From Myxococcus landrumus (GTDB taxonomy: Bacteria; Myxococcota; Myxococcia; Myxococcales; Myxococcaceae): a stretch of 64,000 nucleotides of DNA. Below are positions 1 through 38,300 of the stretch, piece by piece. Within the stretch, counting starts at the first letter, position 1. Each line of letters starts with the position of its first letter. The notes under the pieces are model-generated. The model saw only the letters and a list, made by a program, of their open reading frames with translations. It searched no databases and was not told where the DNA came from. A program made the position numbers and the translations under genes. Location of the stretch: NCBI RefSeq assembly GCF_017301635.1, contig NZ_CP071091.1, positions 1,331,001 through 1,395,000 on the forward strand, read 5' to 3'.

Positions 1-2075
1 CCTTCAGCGGAGACCTCACGCTGCGGGACGCGGAAGGCCACCGGGTGGCGGAAGTCTCCGGCATCCAGGTCAGCCGTCTGCCGGGTGCGAGCTGGCGGGC
101 CGTGAGCGCGGAGCTCTCCGAGTGGATGTACCAGGTGGATTGGGAAGCACAGGCGCTGCCGGAGCCGTTCGTGTGGCCGGAGAAGTCACCGGGGACGTGG
201 CTGCTCCTCGCGGACACTCGCCAGGTGGCTCGCGAGCTTCGTGTTCTCCTGGAGGCGCGTGGTGAGTCGTGCGTGATGGTGACGCCGGGGACGTCGTACC
301 GGTCCGTTGGCGCGCGCACCTACGAAGTGGACCCGCGCAATGCGGAGCACCTTCGCCGGCTGCTGTCGGACGCACTGCCTTCGGGGGCGCCCGCGTGCCG
401 GGGTGTGGTGCACCTGTGGAGCTTGGACAGCGCCTCGAACGACGCGCTGACTCCGACGGCCCTGGAGCACACGCGACACCTGGGGACGACGGCGGTGCTG
501 CACCTCGTGCAGGCGCTGGCTCGCGCGGGCTGGCGGGATGCGCCTCGGCTCTGGCTCGTCACGCAAGGGGCACGTTCCGTTGGACCATCGCCAGAGCGGG
601 TGAACGTGGCGCAGGCGCCGCTGTGGGGCCTGGGCCAGGTCATCGCGATGGAGCAGCCCGAGCTGCGATGCACGCGGGTGGACCTCCACGCCGACGCGCA
701 GGTGGAGTCCGAGGTCCTCTTCCGGGAGCTCTCGTCCGCGTCGCTCGAGGACCAGGTGGCCTTGCGCGGTGGTGTGCGGCACGTGGCCCGGTTCATCCGC
801 GCGGCGGACGCACTGGAGCCTCGGGATCTGTCCGAGCGGGTGGCCGCTGACGGCACGTACCTCATCACCGGCGGCCTCGGCGGTCTGGGGCTCCAGGTTG
901 CTCGGTGGCTCATCGGACAGGGGGCGCGGAGCCTCGTCCTGCTGGGCCGAGGGGCTCCTTCCGCCGATGCGGACCTCGCGCTGGGCGAGCTGCGCGAAGC
1001 GGGGGCACGCGTGGAGGTCGTCCGCGCGGATGTCTCGGTGCCGGAGGACGTGGCGCGTGCGATGGCGGTGGTCGACGGGGGCATGCCGCCACTGAAGGGC
1101 GTGGTGCATGCGGCGGGTCTCCTCGATGACGGGGTGCTGCTCAACCTCACCGAGGAGCGCTTCGCGAACGTGATGGCCCCCAAGGTCCAGGGCGCGTGGA
1201 ACCTCCATGGGGCGACCCGGCAGCGGCCGCTGGACTTCTTCGTGCTCTTCTCCAGCGCGGCGGCGTTGCTGGGCTCTCCGGGGCAGGGGAACTACGCCTC
1301 GGCCAACGCCTTCCTGGATGCCCTGGCCCACGCCCGTCGGGCGGAGGGGCTGCCTGGGCTGAGCATCGCCTGGGGGGCGTGGACCGGCATCGGTCTCGCG
1401 GCGCGCGCGAACCCCCAGACGCGCATCGAGGCACGCGGACTGCGTGGCATGGCACCCGACAAGGCGCTCGCGGCGCTGGGGCTCTTGCTCGGACAGGACA
1501 GGCCACAGGTGGGCGTGGTGTCGCTCGACCTGCGGCAGTGGATGGAGTTCTACCTGTCCGCGGCGCAGTCGCCGTTCTTCACGCGGCTCGTGGGACAGCT
1601 TGCCTCCGCTCGCACGAGTGAGGCGGGACGGGGACGGTTCCGCGAGAAGCTCCAGCAGGCAGGAGAGTCCGAGCGCCGGGCGCTGCTGGAGCGGCACCTT
1701 CGCGAGCAGATCGCCGCCGTGCTGCGGATGGACCCGGAGCGATTGGGGCCGCGCGTTGCATTGGGGAGCCTGGGGCTCGACTCGTTGATGGGGATGGAGA
1801 TTCGCAACCGGCTGGAGGCCTCGCTGGGCCTGAAGCTGAGCGCGACGCTGGTGTGGGCCTACCCGACGCTCATCGCGCTGGCCACGTTCCTCTCCGAGCG
1901 GCTGGGGCTGTCGTCGACCGACGAGCCCCCTCGCACCGAGGCGTCCGCGCCAGAGGCCCCGGCTCCCGCGGCCGTGGCGGCCCTCACGAGCGCGGCGGTG
2001 AGCAGCGAAATCGAGGACCTGTCGGAAGCGGAAGTCGAGCGGCTGCTCGCCCAGAGGATGGCGCAGGGATCATGA
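1..2075 (+). CDS. mxaF: Type I polyketide synthase, 3' part (DH end-KR-ACP), myxalamid module 1
   Basis: This is the C-terminal part of a modular PKS; the open frame enters the window at base 3 with the last strands of a dehydratase domain, so the GTG at 45 is not a real start. A ketoreductase follows, with the NADPH motif TGGLGGLGL near base 870, an LDD motif near 1122 (B-type, D-hydroxy) and the catalytic Tyr in GNYASAN near 1293. An ACP carries the phosphopantetheine serine in GLDSLMG near 1780. The protein ends in a short acidic/helical tail (SEAEVERLLAQ), a C-terminal docking helix for the next PKS. DH plus B-type KR predicts a trans double bond. By colinearity this is the loading/first-extension protein of a myxalamid line (C14=C15 E), but its loading domains, KS and AT lie outside the window. 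The symbol is inferred from cluster order. Confidence 0.9.
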   Translation, partial: FSGDLTLRDAEGHRVAEVSGIQVSRLPGASWRAVSAELSEWMYQVDWEAQALPEPFVWPEKSPGTWLLLADTRQVARELRVLLEARGESCVMVTPGTSYRSVGARTYEVDPRNAEHLRRLLSDALPSGAPACRGVVHLWSLDSASNDALTPTALEHTRHLGTTAVLHLVQALARAGWRDAPRLWLVTQGARSVGPSPERVNVAQAPLWGLGQVIAMEQPELRCTRVDLHADAQVESEVLFRELSSASLEDQVALRGGVRHVARFIRAADALEPRDLSERVAADGTYLITGGLGGLGLQVARWLIGQGARSLVLLGRGAPSADADLALGELREAGARVEVVRADVSVPEDVARAMAVVDGGMPPLKGVVHAAGLLDDGVLLNLTEERFANVMAPKVQGAWNLHGATRQRPLDFFVLFSSAAALLGSPGQGNYASANAFLDALAHARRAEGLPGLSIAWGAWTGIGLAARANPQTRIEARGLRGMAPDKALAALGLLLGQDRPQVGVVSLDLRQWMEFYLSAAQSPFFTRLVGQLASARTSEAGRGRFREKLQQAGESERRALLERHLREQIAAVLRMDPERLGPRVALGSLGLDSLMGMEIRNRLEASLGLKLSATLVWAYPTLIALATFLSERLGLSSTDEPPRTEASAPEAPAPAAVAALTSAAVSSEIEDLSEAEVERLLAQRMAQGS

Positions 2076-5000
2076 CGACGTTCGCCGAGAAGATCGCGCA
2101 GTACTCTCCCAAGCGGTTGGCGTTGCTGGCGCTGGAGCTCAAGTCCAAGCTCGATGCACTCGAGGGGGCGCGCTCGGAGCCCGTGGCCCTCATCGGCATG
2201 GCGTGCCGCTTCCCGGGCGGAGCCTCTGACCCGGAGGCGTTCTGGCACGTCCTGCGCGACGGAGTGGACGCCGTCACCGAGGTCCCTTCCTCCCGATGGA
2301 CCCAGGAGGAGGCGGCCCGGTGCGGCCCCGAGGCCCGCGAGAAGCCTGGGGCCCGGTGGGGCGCGTTCCTCGATGAGGTGGACGGCTTCGACGCGGAGTT
2401 CTTCGGCATCTCGCCGCGCGAGGCGCATCGCATGGACCCGCAGCAGCGGCTCCTGCTCGAAGTCGCGTGGGAGGCGCTCGAAGACGCGGGGCAGGATGTG
2501 GCGAAGCTCACGGGCAGCCGCACCGGTGTCTTCGCGGGCGTCTACAACGACGACTACGCGAAGCTCGAGCTGGGGACTCCTTCCGACCAGGACGCGAGCA
2601 GCGTCACGGGCACCATCAACAGCGTGGTGGCGGGACGGCTCTCGTATCTGCTGGACCTTCAGGGGCCCTGCATGGTGGTCGACACCGCGTGCTCGTCCTC
2701 GCTGGTGGCGCTGCACCTCGCCTGTCAGAGCCTGAGGGCGGGAGAGTGCTCGATGGCGCTCGCGGGAGGCGTCAACCTCATCCTCTCGCCGCACTCGTCG
2801 CTTCGCGTCGCACGAGGGGATGCGCTCGCACCGGACGGTCGCTGCAAGACCTTCGATGCACGGGCCAACGGCTTCGTGCGCGGCGAGGGCTGTGGCGTGG
2901 TGGTCCTCAAGCGCTTGTCGGACGCCATCGCCGCGGGTGACCCCATCCTGGCGCTCTTGCGCGGCTCGGCCGTCAATCAGGACGGCAAGTCGGCGGGCCT
3001 CACGGCGCCCAACATGGTCGCGCAGACGGAGCTGCTCCGGCAGGCGTTGAAGAGCGCGGGGCTGGAGTCGGCCGACGTCGACTGCATCGAGGCGCATGGG
3101 ACGGGCACCTCGCTCGGGGACCCCATCGAGATGGAGGCCATCAAGGCGGTCTATGGCCAGGGGCGCTCGGAGCAACGGCCGCTCGTGGTGAGCGCGGCGA
3201 AGACGAACATCGGCCACCTGGAGGCGGCGGCGGGCATCGCGGGGGTCATCAAGGCGGTGCTGTCGCTGCGGCACCAGACGATTCCTCCGCTCCTTCACCT
3301 CCAGCGGGTCAACCCGCGCATCGACCTGGAGGGCCTGCCCATTGTCCTGCCCACCTTCGCGCGGGCCTGGCCCGCGACGGGGCGGGCGCGCCGCATCGCC
3401 GTGAGCTCGTTCGGCGCCAGCGGCACCAACGCACACGTGATTCTCGAAGAGCCGCCCGCGCCTTCCGTTCGCCCAGCGGCTTCCGGGCACGGCGCGGAGT
3501 TGTTGGCGCTGTCGGCTCGGACGTCCGGTGCGTTGCGGGAGCTGGCGGGGCGTGTCGCGGACGTCCTCTCCACGTCCACGGAGGCGCCCATCGAGGACCT
3601 CTGCCGCACGGCCGCGCTGCGGCGCACGCATCATGAGCACCGGCTCACCGTCGTCGGTGGGACGGCGAAGGAGCTGGCGGAGAAGCTCCGGGAGGCGGCC
3701 ACCGCGCCGATGCCCGCGCGCAAGGGAGCGGGACCTCGGAAGGTCGTGTTCGTCTTCCCGGGGCAGGGTTCCCAGTGGCTCGGCATGGGGCGGCGGCTGT
3801 TGGAGGAGGAGCCCGTCTTCCGTGCGGCGCTCGAGCGGATCGACGCGGCGGTGCGGCCGCATGTCTCGTGGGGGCTCGTGGAGGTGCTGCGTGCCTCGGC
3901 CGAGCAGTCCCGGCTGGCGGAGATAGATGTCGTGCAGCCGGTGTTGTTTGCCCTGGAGGTGGCGCTCGCCGAGCTCTGGCGGTCCTGGGGCATCACCCCG
4001 GATGCCGTGTTGGGGCACAGCATGGGCGAGGTGGCCGCGGCCCACGTCGCCGGTGCGCTGAGCCTGGAGGACGCGGCGACCATCATCTGCGAGCGCAGCA
4101 AGCTGCTTCGGCGCATCAGTGGCCAGGGCGCGATGCTCGCGGTGGAGCTGCCCTTGTCGGACGCCCGAGCCGTCATCGCCGGGCGCGAGGCCCACGTGGC
4201 CGTCGCCGTCAGCAACAGCCCGACGTCCACGGTGTTGGCGGGTGATGCCTCGGTGCTGGAGGAGGTCCGGGCGTCCCTCGTGGAGCGCAACGTGTTCTGC
4301 CGCTGGGTGAAGGTGGACGTGGCCTCGCACAGCCCTCAGGTGGATGGCCTGCGCGAGGAGCTGCTCGCGGTGCTCGCGACCTTGCGTCCTCGGCCCGCGT
4401 CCACGCGGATGTTCTCCACCGTCACCGCGTCGGCGTGTGATGGCACGGGACTGGATGGGACCTACTGGGTGCGCAACCTGCGCGAGCCCGTGCTGTTCTC
4501 CACGTCGGTGGCCCAGCTCATCGAGGAGGGGCACACCGTCTTCATCGAGCTGAGCCCACATCCCATCCTGCTGCCCGCCATCGAGCGCTGCTTGCAGCAC
4601 GCGAAGCGCGACGGGCTCCTGCTCGCGTCGCTGCGTCGCGAAGAGGCGGAGCGTGCGGTGATGTTGGAGTCGCTCGGCGCGCTGTACCGCGCGGAGCATC
4701 CGGTGGACTGGTCGCGCCTCTTCCCGGAGGGCGGACGGGTGGTGCCGTTGCCGCCGTATCCGTGGCAGCGCAAGCGGTATTGGCTCGATGACGCGGTGTT
4801 GCCCGTGGCCACCATGGCCGAGCGCTTGACGTCCTTGAAGGGCCGTCCGGTGAGCGTGGCGCAGGGGCTGGATGGCCACGTCTTCGAACTGGAGCTGGGC
4901 AGCTCGTCCTTGCCCTGGCTGGGCGCGCATCGGCTGGGGGGCGTGGCCGTGCTTCCGGCCTCGGCGTTGGTGGAGCTGGTGCTGAGTGCCGTCGCGGAAG

Positions 5001-7645
5001 TCTCGGGCTCCGGGCCTCGGACGTTGACGGACGTGGAGTTCGAGCGCGCGCTGGTCCTTCCCGAGTCCAAGCGGCGCATCCTCCAGGTCCACCTGTCGCC
5101 AGCTTCCGGGGGGCCGCAGCGCTTCCATGTTCACAGCCGCCCGGTGGGAGGCACGACGCGCGAGTCCTCGTGGGTGCTCCACGCGCGTGGCGAGGTGCGG
5201 ATCACGGACGCTGCGCTGGGTTCCGCGCGTGTCTCCATCGAGGCGGTGCGCGCGACCTGCACGCAGCACGTGCCGTCCTCGGCCCTCTACGACGCGCTCG
5301 CTCAGCGCAATGTCCAATACGAATCCCCGTTGCGGACCCTGGGCGAGGTCTTCCGGCGGTCCGGAGAGGCGCTCGGACGCCTCACGTTGGGCGCGGAGTT
5401 TGGCCAGGAGGCCGAGCACTACCAGCTTCATCCAGCACTTCTCGACGCGGCCCTCCAGACGCTGGCGTCCGCCGTCATGGAGGAAGGGGATGGCGCCGCG
5501 CTGTTCATGCCCGTGCGCATCGACGCGATTGAGTGCGCGGCGGTTCGTGCCCAGTCCGAGTGGGCCCATGCATCCGTGCAGGCCACGGGCGACGGTGCGG
5601 CTCCGGTGGGTGCGCTGGAGCTCCTGGATGGATCGGGTGCGACGGTGGCGTCGATGCGAGGTGTGCGGCTCCGGCGTGTCCCGGCCGCGAGCATCCTCGA
5701 GGCCTTGGGTGCGCGGGGCGAGGACGAGCTCCAGGACTGGCTCTACGACGTGACGTGGCAGCCCCGGCCCGCGCCCACCGCCAGCCCTGCGGCCGCGGAC
5801 TGGCTGGTGTTCGTCGACGGGCGCGGATGTGGTTCGGCTCTCGTGGAGGAGCTTGCTCGCCAGGGCGAGGACTGCGTCACCGTGACGGCGGGGCGCACCT
5901 ATCAGCGGTTGGACGAGCGTCGCTTCGTGGTGGACCCGGCTCGGCCCGAGGACTTCGCGCGACTGCTGCGGGAGGCGCCTGCCTCCGCGACGCGGAGCCT
6001 GCGTGTCATCTACCTGTGGGGGCTCGAGGCGGTGGGTGACGCCGTGGTGTCACCGTGGGCTTCCGCGGGGGCGCTCCACGTCATCCAGGGCCTGCTGGCG
6101 GAGTGCAAGAAGGCCCGGTTGTGGTTGGTGACTCGAGGGGCCCAGGTGACGGGCGTGGCGGGCGAGGAGGTCTTGCTGGCGCAGTCACCGCTCTGGGGCT
6201 TCGGTCGCGTGGTGTCGCTGGAGCAACCGGACCTCTGGGGCGGTCTCATCGACCTGGACCCCAGCGGCGCGTCGGGCGAGGCGGCGGCGTTGTTCCAGGA
6301 GGTCGTCGCGTCCGAGTCGGATGGGGAGGACCAGGTCGCGCTGCGGAAGGAACGGCGCCTGGTGCCTCGTCTCGTTCCTGCCCGGAGCCAGCAGTCCGTG
6401 GAGGCTCCGCGCCTTCGTTCGGAAGCGTCGTACCTCGTGACGGGGGGACTCGGTGGCTTGGGGCTGAAGGTGGCCCGGTGGCTGGTGGAGCAGGGCGCGC
6501 GGCATCTCGTGTTGGTGGGCCGTCGTGCGCTTGCGGCCGGGGGCGCGGAGTCCACGCGCAGGGAAGAGGCGCTCGAGGAGCTTCGCGGTCTCGGTGCGAC
6601 CGTGGTCGCCCTGGCCGCCGATGTGTCGGACCGCGCGCGAATGGAGGAGATCCTACGTGAAGCGACCTCCACGCATCCGCTCCGTGGCGTCTTCCACGCG
6701 GCCTCGCTCATGAGCACGCAGCGTCTGGAGGTCATGGACGCGGCGTCGCTGACGGCGATGCTGCGTCCCAAGGCGGTGGGCGCCCTGGTGCTCCACGAGC
6801 TGACGAGCGGACTCGACCTGGACTTCTTCGTGATGTTCTCGTCGACGTCGAGCCTGTGGGGTGCCTCGGGGCTGGCGCACTACGGGGCCGCGAACCAGGT
6901 GCTCGAAGCGCTCGCGCACCACCGTCGCGCGGCGGGCCTGCCCGCCACCACCATCCATTGGGGAACGTGGGACGAGGTGAGCGGTGAAAGCTCGCGGGAC
7001 TTCGAGCGCTTCGGCTTGAAGCCCATGGCTTCTCCGAGAGCACTCGCGGCGATGGGGCAGGTGATGCGGTCGGGCGCGCGGGTCCAGACCGTGGCCTCCG
7101 TCGACTGGTCCGCCTTGAAGCCCCTCTGGGAAGCACGGCGGCGGAGGCCCTTCCTCCAACAGGTGGGGGCGCCCGCTCCCACAACGGACACCTCGGCGCG
7201 AGCGCGGATGGTCGCGGAGCTGGAGTCCCTGCCGCCGCCTCGCCGCTTCGATGCGCTGCTGCGGCAGCTCCAGCGCGAGGTGGGGCGCATCCTCGGGTTC
7301 CCGAGCGCGGAGCCGCCGCCCACGGATCGTGGCTTCTTCCAGATGGGCATGACGTCGCTGATGACCGTGGAGCTGCGCAACGTGTTGCAGCGGGGCTTCG
7401 GCCAGGAGCTCCCCGCGAGCCTGGCGTTCGACTACCCCACGGTGGAGGCCCTCGCGAAGCGCCTGGCGGGACTCGCGGAGGCACTGGAGATACCGCTGCC
7501 TGATGACGCGGGCGCGACGCCGCGCGCGCAAGCGGTGGTGATGGACGAGACCGGACTGTCCGAGCGCCTGTCCCGCATGGACGAGATGTCCGACGACGAA
7601 ATCGAACGGCTGATCGCCCAGAAGATCGCCGGAAGTTCGCACTGA
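2072..7645 (+). CDS. mxaE: Type I polyketide synthase, one module: KS-AT-DH(degenerate)-KR-ACP
   Basis: The start is the ATG at 2072, overlapping the previous stop (ATGA); the frame stays open upstream to 1853, but that extra part lies inside the previous gene. The protein has 1857 residues. It begins with a coiled-coil docking helix (1-35). The KS spans ~36-460 with DTACSSS, HGTGT and NIGHLE intact. The AT spans ~560-900 with GHSMGE near 648 and VASH near 749, a methylmalonyl-type signature. The DH region is ~930-1205: the His motif (HxxxGxxxxP, ~953) and Asp motif (DxxxQ, ~1125) are present, but the usual YGPxF segment reads YESPL and the HPLLG entry is missing. The KR (~1450-1620) lacks LDD and has Trp eight residues before the catalytic Tyr, so it is A-type. 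The ACP motif is GMTSL, with Thr where Asp is usual. Predicted output is a retained L-hydroxyl with an alpha-methyl, matching myxalamid C13-OH/C12-methyl. Confidence 0.92.
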   Translation: MTTFAEKIAQYSPKRLALLALELKSKLDALEGARSEPVALIGMACRFPGGASDPEAFWHVLRDGVDAVTEVPSSRWTQEEAARCGPEAREKPGARWGAFLDEVDGFDAEFFGISPREAHRMDPQQRLLLEVAWEALEDAGQDVAKLTGSRTGVFAGVYNDDYAKLELGTPSDQDASSVTGTINSVVAGRLSYLLDLQGPCMVVDTACSSSLVALHLACQSLRAGECSMALAGGVNLILSPHSSLRVARGDALAPDGRCKTFDARANGFVRGEGCGVVVLKRLSDAIAAGDPILALLRGSAVNQDGKSAGLTAPNMVAQTELLRQALKSAGLESADVDCIEAHGTGTSLGDPIEMEAIKAVYGQGRSEQRPLVVSAAKTNIGHLEAAAGIAGVIKAVLSLRHQTIPPLLHLQRVNPRIDLEGLPIVLPTFARAWPATGRARRIAVSSFGASGTNAHVILEEPPAPSVRPAASGHGAELLALSARTSGALRELAGRVADVLSTSTEAPIEDLCRTAALRRTHHEHRLTVVGGTAKELAEKLREAATAPMPARKGAGPRKVVFVFPGQGSQWLGMGRRLLEEEPVFRAALERIDAAVRPHVSWGLVEVLRASAEQSRLAEIDVVQPVLFALEVALAELWRSWGITPDAVLGHSMGEVAAAHVAGALSLEDAATIICERSKLLRRISGQGAMLAVELPLSDARAVIAGREAHVAVAVSNSPTSTVLAGDASVLEEVRASLVERNVFCRWVKVDVASHSPQVDGLREELLAVLATLRPRPASTRMFSTVTASACDGTGLDGTYWVRNLREPVLFSTSVAQLIEEGHTVFIELSPHPILLPAIERCLQHAKRDGLLLASLRREEAERAVMLESLGALYRAEHPVDWSRLFPEGGRVVPLPPYPWQRKRYWLDDAVLPVATMAERLTSLKGRPVSVAQGLDGHVFELELGSSSLPWLGAHRLGGVAVLPASALVELVLSAVAEVSGSGPRTLTDVEFERALVLPESKRRILQVHLSPASGGPQRFHVHSRPVGGTTRESSWVLHARGEVRITDAALGSARVSIEAVRATCTQHVPSSALYDALAQRNVQYESPLRTLGEVFRRSGEALGRLTLGAEFGQEAEHYQLHPALLDAALQTLASAVMEEGDGAALFMPVRIDAIECAAVRAQSEWAHASVQATGDGAAPVGALELLDGSGATVASMRGVRLRRVPAASILEALGARGEDELQDWLYDVTWQPRPAPTASPAAADWLVFVDGRGCGSALVEELARQGEDCVTVTAGRTYQRLDERRFVVDPARPEDFARLLREAPASATRSLRVIYLWGLEAVGDAVVSPWASAGALHVIQGLLAECKKARLWLVTRGAQVTGVAGEEVLLAQSPLWGFGRVVSLEQPDLWGGLIDLDPSGASGEAAALFQEVVASESDGEDQVALRKERRLVPRLVPARSQQSVEAPRLRSEASYLVTGGLGGLGLKVARWLVEQGARHLVLVGRRALAAGGAESTRREEALEELRGLGATVVALAADVSDRARMEEILREATSTHPLRGVFHAASLMSTQRLEVMDAASLTAMLRPKAVGALVLHELTSGLDLDFFVMFSSTSSLWGASGLAHYGAANQVLEALAHHRRAAGLPATTIHWGTWDEVSGESSRDFERFGLKPMASPRALAAMGQVMRSGARVQTVASVDWSALKPLWEARRRRPFLQQVGAPAPTTDTSARARMVAELESLPPPRRFDALLRQLQREVGRILGFPSAEPPPTDRGFFQMGMTSLMTVELRNVLQRGFGQELPASLAFDYPTVEALAKRLAGLAEALEIPLPDDAGATPRAQAVVMDETGLSERLSRMDEMSDDEIERLIAQKIAGSSH

Positions 7646-7661
7646 ATCGAGCGCCGCGACC

Positions 7662-13238
<5,577 letters not shown>

Positions 13239-13241
13239 CCC

Positions 13242-35298
<22,057 letters not shown>

Positions 35299-35302
<4 letters not shown>

Positions 35303-38300
35303 ACATCCGTGAGTTCCTGGTCACTCTCTCCCAGAAGGGCGTGGGCCTCCGCGCGGACGGAGACAAGCTCATCGTCCAGGCCGGCAAGGCCGTCCTCTCA
35401 CTCGAGCTGCGCGCCGAGCTCGCGGCGCGCAAGGGAGAGATCCTCGCGTTCCTGCAGAAGCACACGGGGCAGGGAAGTGACGCGCCCCTGGCCCCCACGA
35501 GACCGGAGGTCCTCCCACTGGCCACGGGCCAGGAGCGACTCTGGTTCCTCGACCGGCTCCTGCCGGACACGGCGCAGTACAACGTCCACCTGGGCCTCCG
35601 GGTTCGTGGAGCACTCGATGTCCAGGTGCTTCGCCGGAGCCTGGATGAAGTGGTCCGTCGCCACGAAGTGCTCCGCACGCGCTTCCCCGAGGTGGATGGA
35701 AGTCCTCGACAGGTCATCGAGCCCTCGGAGCGCGGCGCGGAGCTGACCGTCATCGAGCGCCTGGGCCTCTCGGAGCAGGCGCGAGAGGCGGAGCTCGTGC
35801 GTTGCTCGGAGGAGCTGTCCCGGAAGCCCTTCGACTTGTCGAGTGGCCCCCTGCTGCGAGTCACCCTCGTGGCGGTGGGCCCCGACGACTTCGGCCTCTT
35901 CTTCACGCAGCACCACATCATCACGGATGGCTGGTCGCTCGGGGTCTTCATCCGCGAGTTCTCGACGCTCTACGGGGCCCACGCGCGTGGACAACCCTCA
36001 CCCTTGCCACCGGTCTCCATGCAGTTCGCGGAGGCCGCGCTGCGAGAGCAGTCCTGGCTGCGAGGAGACGCCGCGGCCCGCGAGCGTGCGCACTGGAAAG
36101 GAAAGCTCACGGGCCTGCCGCAGCTCCAGCTTCCGGTGGATCGCGCCGTGGCCCTCCAGACGTACCGAGGCGCCGTGCTTCCATTCCATTTGTCGGAAGC
36201 CCTCAGCGCGGACCTGAAGGAGCTCGCGCGTCGCGAGGGGTGCAGTCTCTTCATGGTCCTGTTCTCCGCGCTCGCGGCGCTCTTCCATCGCTACTCGGGC
36301 CAGGTCGACTTCGGCCTGGGAACGGTGGTCGCGAATCGCGGAACGGTGCCGCCCGACCTCATCGGCTTCGTGGCCAACACGCTGGCGCTGCGGTGTGACC
36401 TGTCTGGCGACCCGACCTTCGCGCAGTGGCTGGCCCGTGCGCGCACGGTGGTGCTGGAGGGCATGGACCACCAGGAGCTGCCGTTCAGCGAGGTGGTGCA
36501 GGCCGCGGGGGCTCCGCGTGATGGCGGATTCAATCCGCTGGTGCGCGCCTGCTTCACGCTGGAGAACATCCCGGCGCCGACGCTCGACCTGCCTGGGACG
36601 CAGTGGTCGTTCCTCCGGGGAGCGCCGGACGGGAGCGTGGAGGGCACGGCGAAGTTCGACCTCGCGCTCATCATGGCCACCGCGGAGCGCGGGCTGGCCG
36701 GCATGCTGGAGTACTCGACGGAGCTGTTCGACGCGCGAACGGTCGAGCGGATGGTGGGGCACTTCCAGGTCATGCTGGAGGCCATCGTGGCGCGTCCCGA
36801 AGAGCGCCTGTCGAAGCTGCCGCTGTTGACCCAGGAGGAGCGAAACCAGGTCCTCGTCGAGTGGAACGACACGGCCTTCCCCGTCCCTGCCACGACCCTC
36901 CACGGCCTGGTGGAGTCCCAGGTCGAGCGCACGCCCGAGTCCGTGGCCCTGGTGAGCGGACACCGGCGCATCACCTACGCCGAGCTGAACCGGCGCTCCA
37001 ACCAGCTCGCCCACCACCTGCGCCGCCTGGGCGTGGGCCCCGAGGTGCGCGTGGGCATCTGCGTCGAGCGCACGGAGGAGGTCGTCATCGGACTGCTGGG
37101 CATCCTCAAGGCGGGAGGTGCCTATGTCCCGCTCGACCCCGCGTATCCGAAGGAGCGCCTCGCGCTCATCCTCGAGGATGCCCGGGTGCCCGTGCTGCTC
37201 ACCCAGCAGCGGCTCCTCGCGGACCTGCCCGAGCACACCGCGCACGTCCTCTGCCTGGACTCCGACAGGGTGGTGCTCGACGCCGAGCGACCGGAGAACC
37301 TCGCGGGCGTGGTGGGGCCGGAGAACCTCGCGTATCTCATCTACACCTCGGGCTCCACGGGTCGGCCCAAGGGCGTGATGATTGAACACCGCAGCGCGGT
37401 GGCCTTCCTCGTCTGGGCGACGCGGGTCTTCTCGAGCGAGCAGCTCGCGGGGACGCTGGCCTCGACGTCGATGTGCTTCGACCTGTCCGTCTTCGAGATG
37501 TTCGCGCCGTTGTGTGTCGGCGGCACGGTCATCATCGCGAAGAACGCGCTGGAGTTGCCGGAGCTGCCCTCGGCCCGGGAGGTGACGCTCATCAACACCG
37601 TGCCCTCGGCGATGAACGCGCTCCTCCTGGCGGGAGCCGTCCCTTCGTCCGTCACCACGGTGAACCTCGCGGGTGAGGCCCTGGGCGCGGCGCTCGTCGA
37701 GCGCATCTACCAACTGAACCACGTCCAGGGCGTCTTCAACCTCTACGGCCCGAGCGAGACGACGACGTACTCGACCTGGACGCGAGTGGAGCGCGGAGAA
37801 CATGTGCTCATCGGGCGCCCGGTCGGGAACACGCAGGTCTACGTGCTGGACGTGAACCTGGAGCCCGTTCCGCCCGGCGTCCCGGGCGAGGTCTTCATCG
37901 CCGGCCTCGGCGTCGCACGAGGCTACCTGGATCGCCCCGAGCTCACGGCGGAGCGGTTCGTGCGTTCTCCCTTCGGCACCGAGGATGGGGCGCGCATGTA
38001 CAGGACGGGAGATCTGGCGCGCTGGCTGCCGGACGGGCGGCTCGACTACCTGGGCCGGATGGACCACCAGGTCAAGCTGCGTGGGTTCCGCATCGAGCTG
38101 GGAGAGATTGGCGCGGTGCTCGTGAAGCACCCCGGCGTGCGTGACGCCGTGGTCGTCGTGCGTGACGACCTGGGCGCGGAGAAGCAGCTCGTCGCCTACG
38201 TGGTCGCGCGCGGAGAACAAGCCCTCGAGCCCGTGGACCTGCGCAACCACCTGAAGACCCGGCTGCCGGAGTACATGGTCCCCGGAGTCTTCGTTCGCCT

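Noticed and set aside
1853-2071. Possible N-terminal extension of the second PKS.
   Set aside because: It lies inside the ACP and tail of the first PKS. The ATG at 2072 gives the normal docking helix and an ATGA overlap as in the sister junctions.
1859-5569. A very long open frame antisense to the module 2 PKS, one of many such frames opposite the PKS genes.
   Set aside because: High GC with G/C in the third codon position keeps antisense frames open. The translation is Arg/His/Pro-rich with no domain, while the + strand shows intact KS and AT motifs.
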